A DNA stretch of 64,000 nucleotides from DASQPA01 sp963756455. Its GTDB lineage: Bacteria; Acidobacteriota; Thermoanaerobaculia; Multivoradales; UBA5704. A model generated the notes under the pieces. The model did no database searches, was not told the origin of the DNA, and was given only the letters and a program-made list of their open reading frames with translations. The position numbers and the translations under genes are program-made. Location: contig CAVWNC010000004.1 in the NCBI GenBank assembly GCA_963756455.1, forward strand, positions 1,798,001 through 1,862,000. Direction: 5' to 3'. Below are positions 63,114-64,000 of this stretch, one piece after another (position 1 is the stretch's first letter; every line of letters begins with the position of its first letter).

Positions 63114-64000
63114 TTACCAGCTCCCCGAAGACCCACCACCGCCGAAGCTCCCTCCGCCGCCCGAGAAGCCGCCGCCTCCGCCGCCTCCCCAACTGCCGCC
63201 GCCACCACCACCGAAACCGCCGCCGGGGAAGAAGATCGGCCAGCCACCACCTCCGCCGCGTCCTCCCCCACCCCAGCCGCTGCGGCCGACGAAGATCCGG
63301 AGGATCGGGAAGAGGACGAGCCAGGCGCCGGCCAGGATGAGCCCGAGGGTCGCCCCGCCGACGAAATAGTAGAATGGGGTGAGGAAGGCGTAGAAGAACC
63401 AGCTTTGGAAACCCCGGGTCGTCAGGGCGACGAGCGAGAAGACGCCGAGGATCAAAAGGAAGAAGACCGAGAAGCCCCCCCGGGGCCCGGCCGGGAGGTT
63501 CCCGGGTCCCTCCTCCGTGGGTCTCGCGGCGCTCGCCGGCACCCCCTTGCCTTGCACCGCCGAGGCGATGGCGTCGACCCCCTTCTCGATCCCGCCGTCG
63601 AAGTCGCCGCTCTTGAAGGCGGGACCGACGATCTCGTCCAGGATGACGTGGGTCTGGAGGTCGGTGAGCTGCGGCTCCAAGCCGTAGCCGACGTCGATCC
63701 GCATCTTGCGGTCGTTCTTGGCGATCAGGAGGAGGACGCCGTTGTCCTTCCCCTTCTGACCGAGCTTCCAGGTGTTGGCGACCTTCGCCGAATACTCCTC
63801 CAGCGCCTCGCCGTCCAGGCTGTCGATCGTCAGCACCGCCACCTGGGCGCCGGTCTGCTGCCCGAGCGCCTTGAGCTTCTCCTCGATGCGTTGCCGCGCC
63901 GCGGGCGAGAGCATCGCGGCGGTGTCGTTCACCCGTCCGGCGAGGAAGGGCACGTCGCGCGCCGCGAGCGGCGGGGCGGCCGCAAGGACGGTGATCCCGA
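63114..64000 (-). CDS. TPM-domain (YgcG-like) protein, 5' end outside the window
   Basis: The frame is open to the window edge, where the last part of a signal peptide (GITVLAAAPPLAARDVPFLAG) is visible. The TPM domain follows: VNDTAAMLSPAARQRIEEKLKAL, NGVLLLIAKNDRKMRIDVGYGLEPQLTD. Two membrane segments come next (VFFLLILGVFSLVAL, LGLILAGAWLVLFPIL). The C terminus is a long Gly-rich tail ending GSSGSW, as in many YgcG proteins. The function is poorly defined; a role in membrane-protein or photosystem-like assembly has been suggested for relatives. It precedes the kinase gene by 117 bp on the same strand. Confidence 0.85.
   Translation of the reverse strand, partial: GITVLAAAPPLAARDVPFLAGRVNDTAAMLSPAARQRIEEKLKALGQQTGAQVAVLTIDSLDGEALEEYSAKVANTWKLGQKGKDNGVLLLIAKNDRKMRIDVGYGLEPQLTDLQTHVILDEIVGPAFKSGDFDGGIEKGVDAIASAVQGKGVPASAARPTEEGPGNLPAGPRGGFSVFFLLILGVFSLVALTTRGFQSWFFYAFLTPFYYFVGGATLGLILAGAWLVLFPILRIFVGRSGWGGGGRGGGGGWPIFFPGGGFGGGGGGSWGGGGGGGFSGGGGSFGGGGSSGSW

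Overview
The window is GC-rich, densely coded DNA from a Gram-negative bacterium. A TolC-type outer-membrane factor, an HAE1-type RND pump, a predicted outer-membrane barrel and an IPTL-CTERM-like sorting tail are all present. An Acidobacteriota-like host (perhaps Thermoanaerobaculia) would fit these traits and the remnant of a secreted protein at about 35 kb. That taxonomic guess is weak, because there is no rRNA or other marker gene in the window.

The first 11 kb hold ordinary genes: a short asparaginase-domain protein, an AhpD/CMD protein, a DUF429 protein, a large hydantoinase/oxoprolinase A protein, a YceI-like secreted protein and a barrel protein. Among them is a promoter-to-terminator unit on the minus strand (about 2.87 to 2.57 kb). 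It encodes no protein longer than 16 aa and contains an 18-nt match to the anti-Shine-Dalgarno end of 16S rRNA.

From 7.5 to 17.3 kb the window becomes an accessory island. It contains two DUF433/DUF5615 toxin-antitoxin (TA) pairs, a RAYT-like transposase, a MITE-like inverted repeat, a decayed hydrolase, and a broken pair of TIR genes. One TIR gene is of the Thoeris ThsB/DUF1863 type with two frameshifts. The TIR pair lies beside an IS1380-like transposase, between two copies of a 0.2-kb repeat carrying hicB. A vapBC module follows, with an array of 22-bp palindromic repeats downstream of vapC and direct repeats on both sides.

A Gfo/Idh/MocA oxidoreductase overlaps tail-to-tail with a 16.3-kb NRPS gene (18.4 to 34.7 kb). 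The NRPS has five C-A-PCP modules and no release domain. At 35.2 to 37.2 kb a TnpA-like transposase and a stand-alone SIR2-like protein are enclosed by inverted copies of an 84-bp triple-hairpin REP element. This unit appears to have cut off the end of an antitoxin gene.

From 37.5 to 47.2 kb a single minus-strand operon encodes aerobic carbon monoxide dehydrogenase. The large subunit carries the form I signature AYRCSFR. Transcription runs xdhC/coxI-like, mocA-like, coxF-like (fused to a YHS metal-binding domain), coxD, coxE, coxG, coxM, coxS, coxL. The maturation genes therefore come first and the structural genes last. The expected role is oxidation of trace CO as an energy source.

From 47 to 52.6 kb come an ATPase/nuclease-like protein, a phd/vapC pair followed by a second palindromic array, an Mrr-type restriction protein, and a second copy of an unrecognised 175-aa protein. 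Both copies of that protein follow the same conserved, hairpin-rich leader. The last 11 kb carry a TPM-domain protein, a very large NtrY-like histidine kinase and a three-gene RND efflux operon.

Two themes cut across the genes. In-frame 9-bp tandem repeats occur in the linkers of at least six unrelated proteins. Hairpin repeats cluster next to TA and defence genes.
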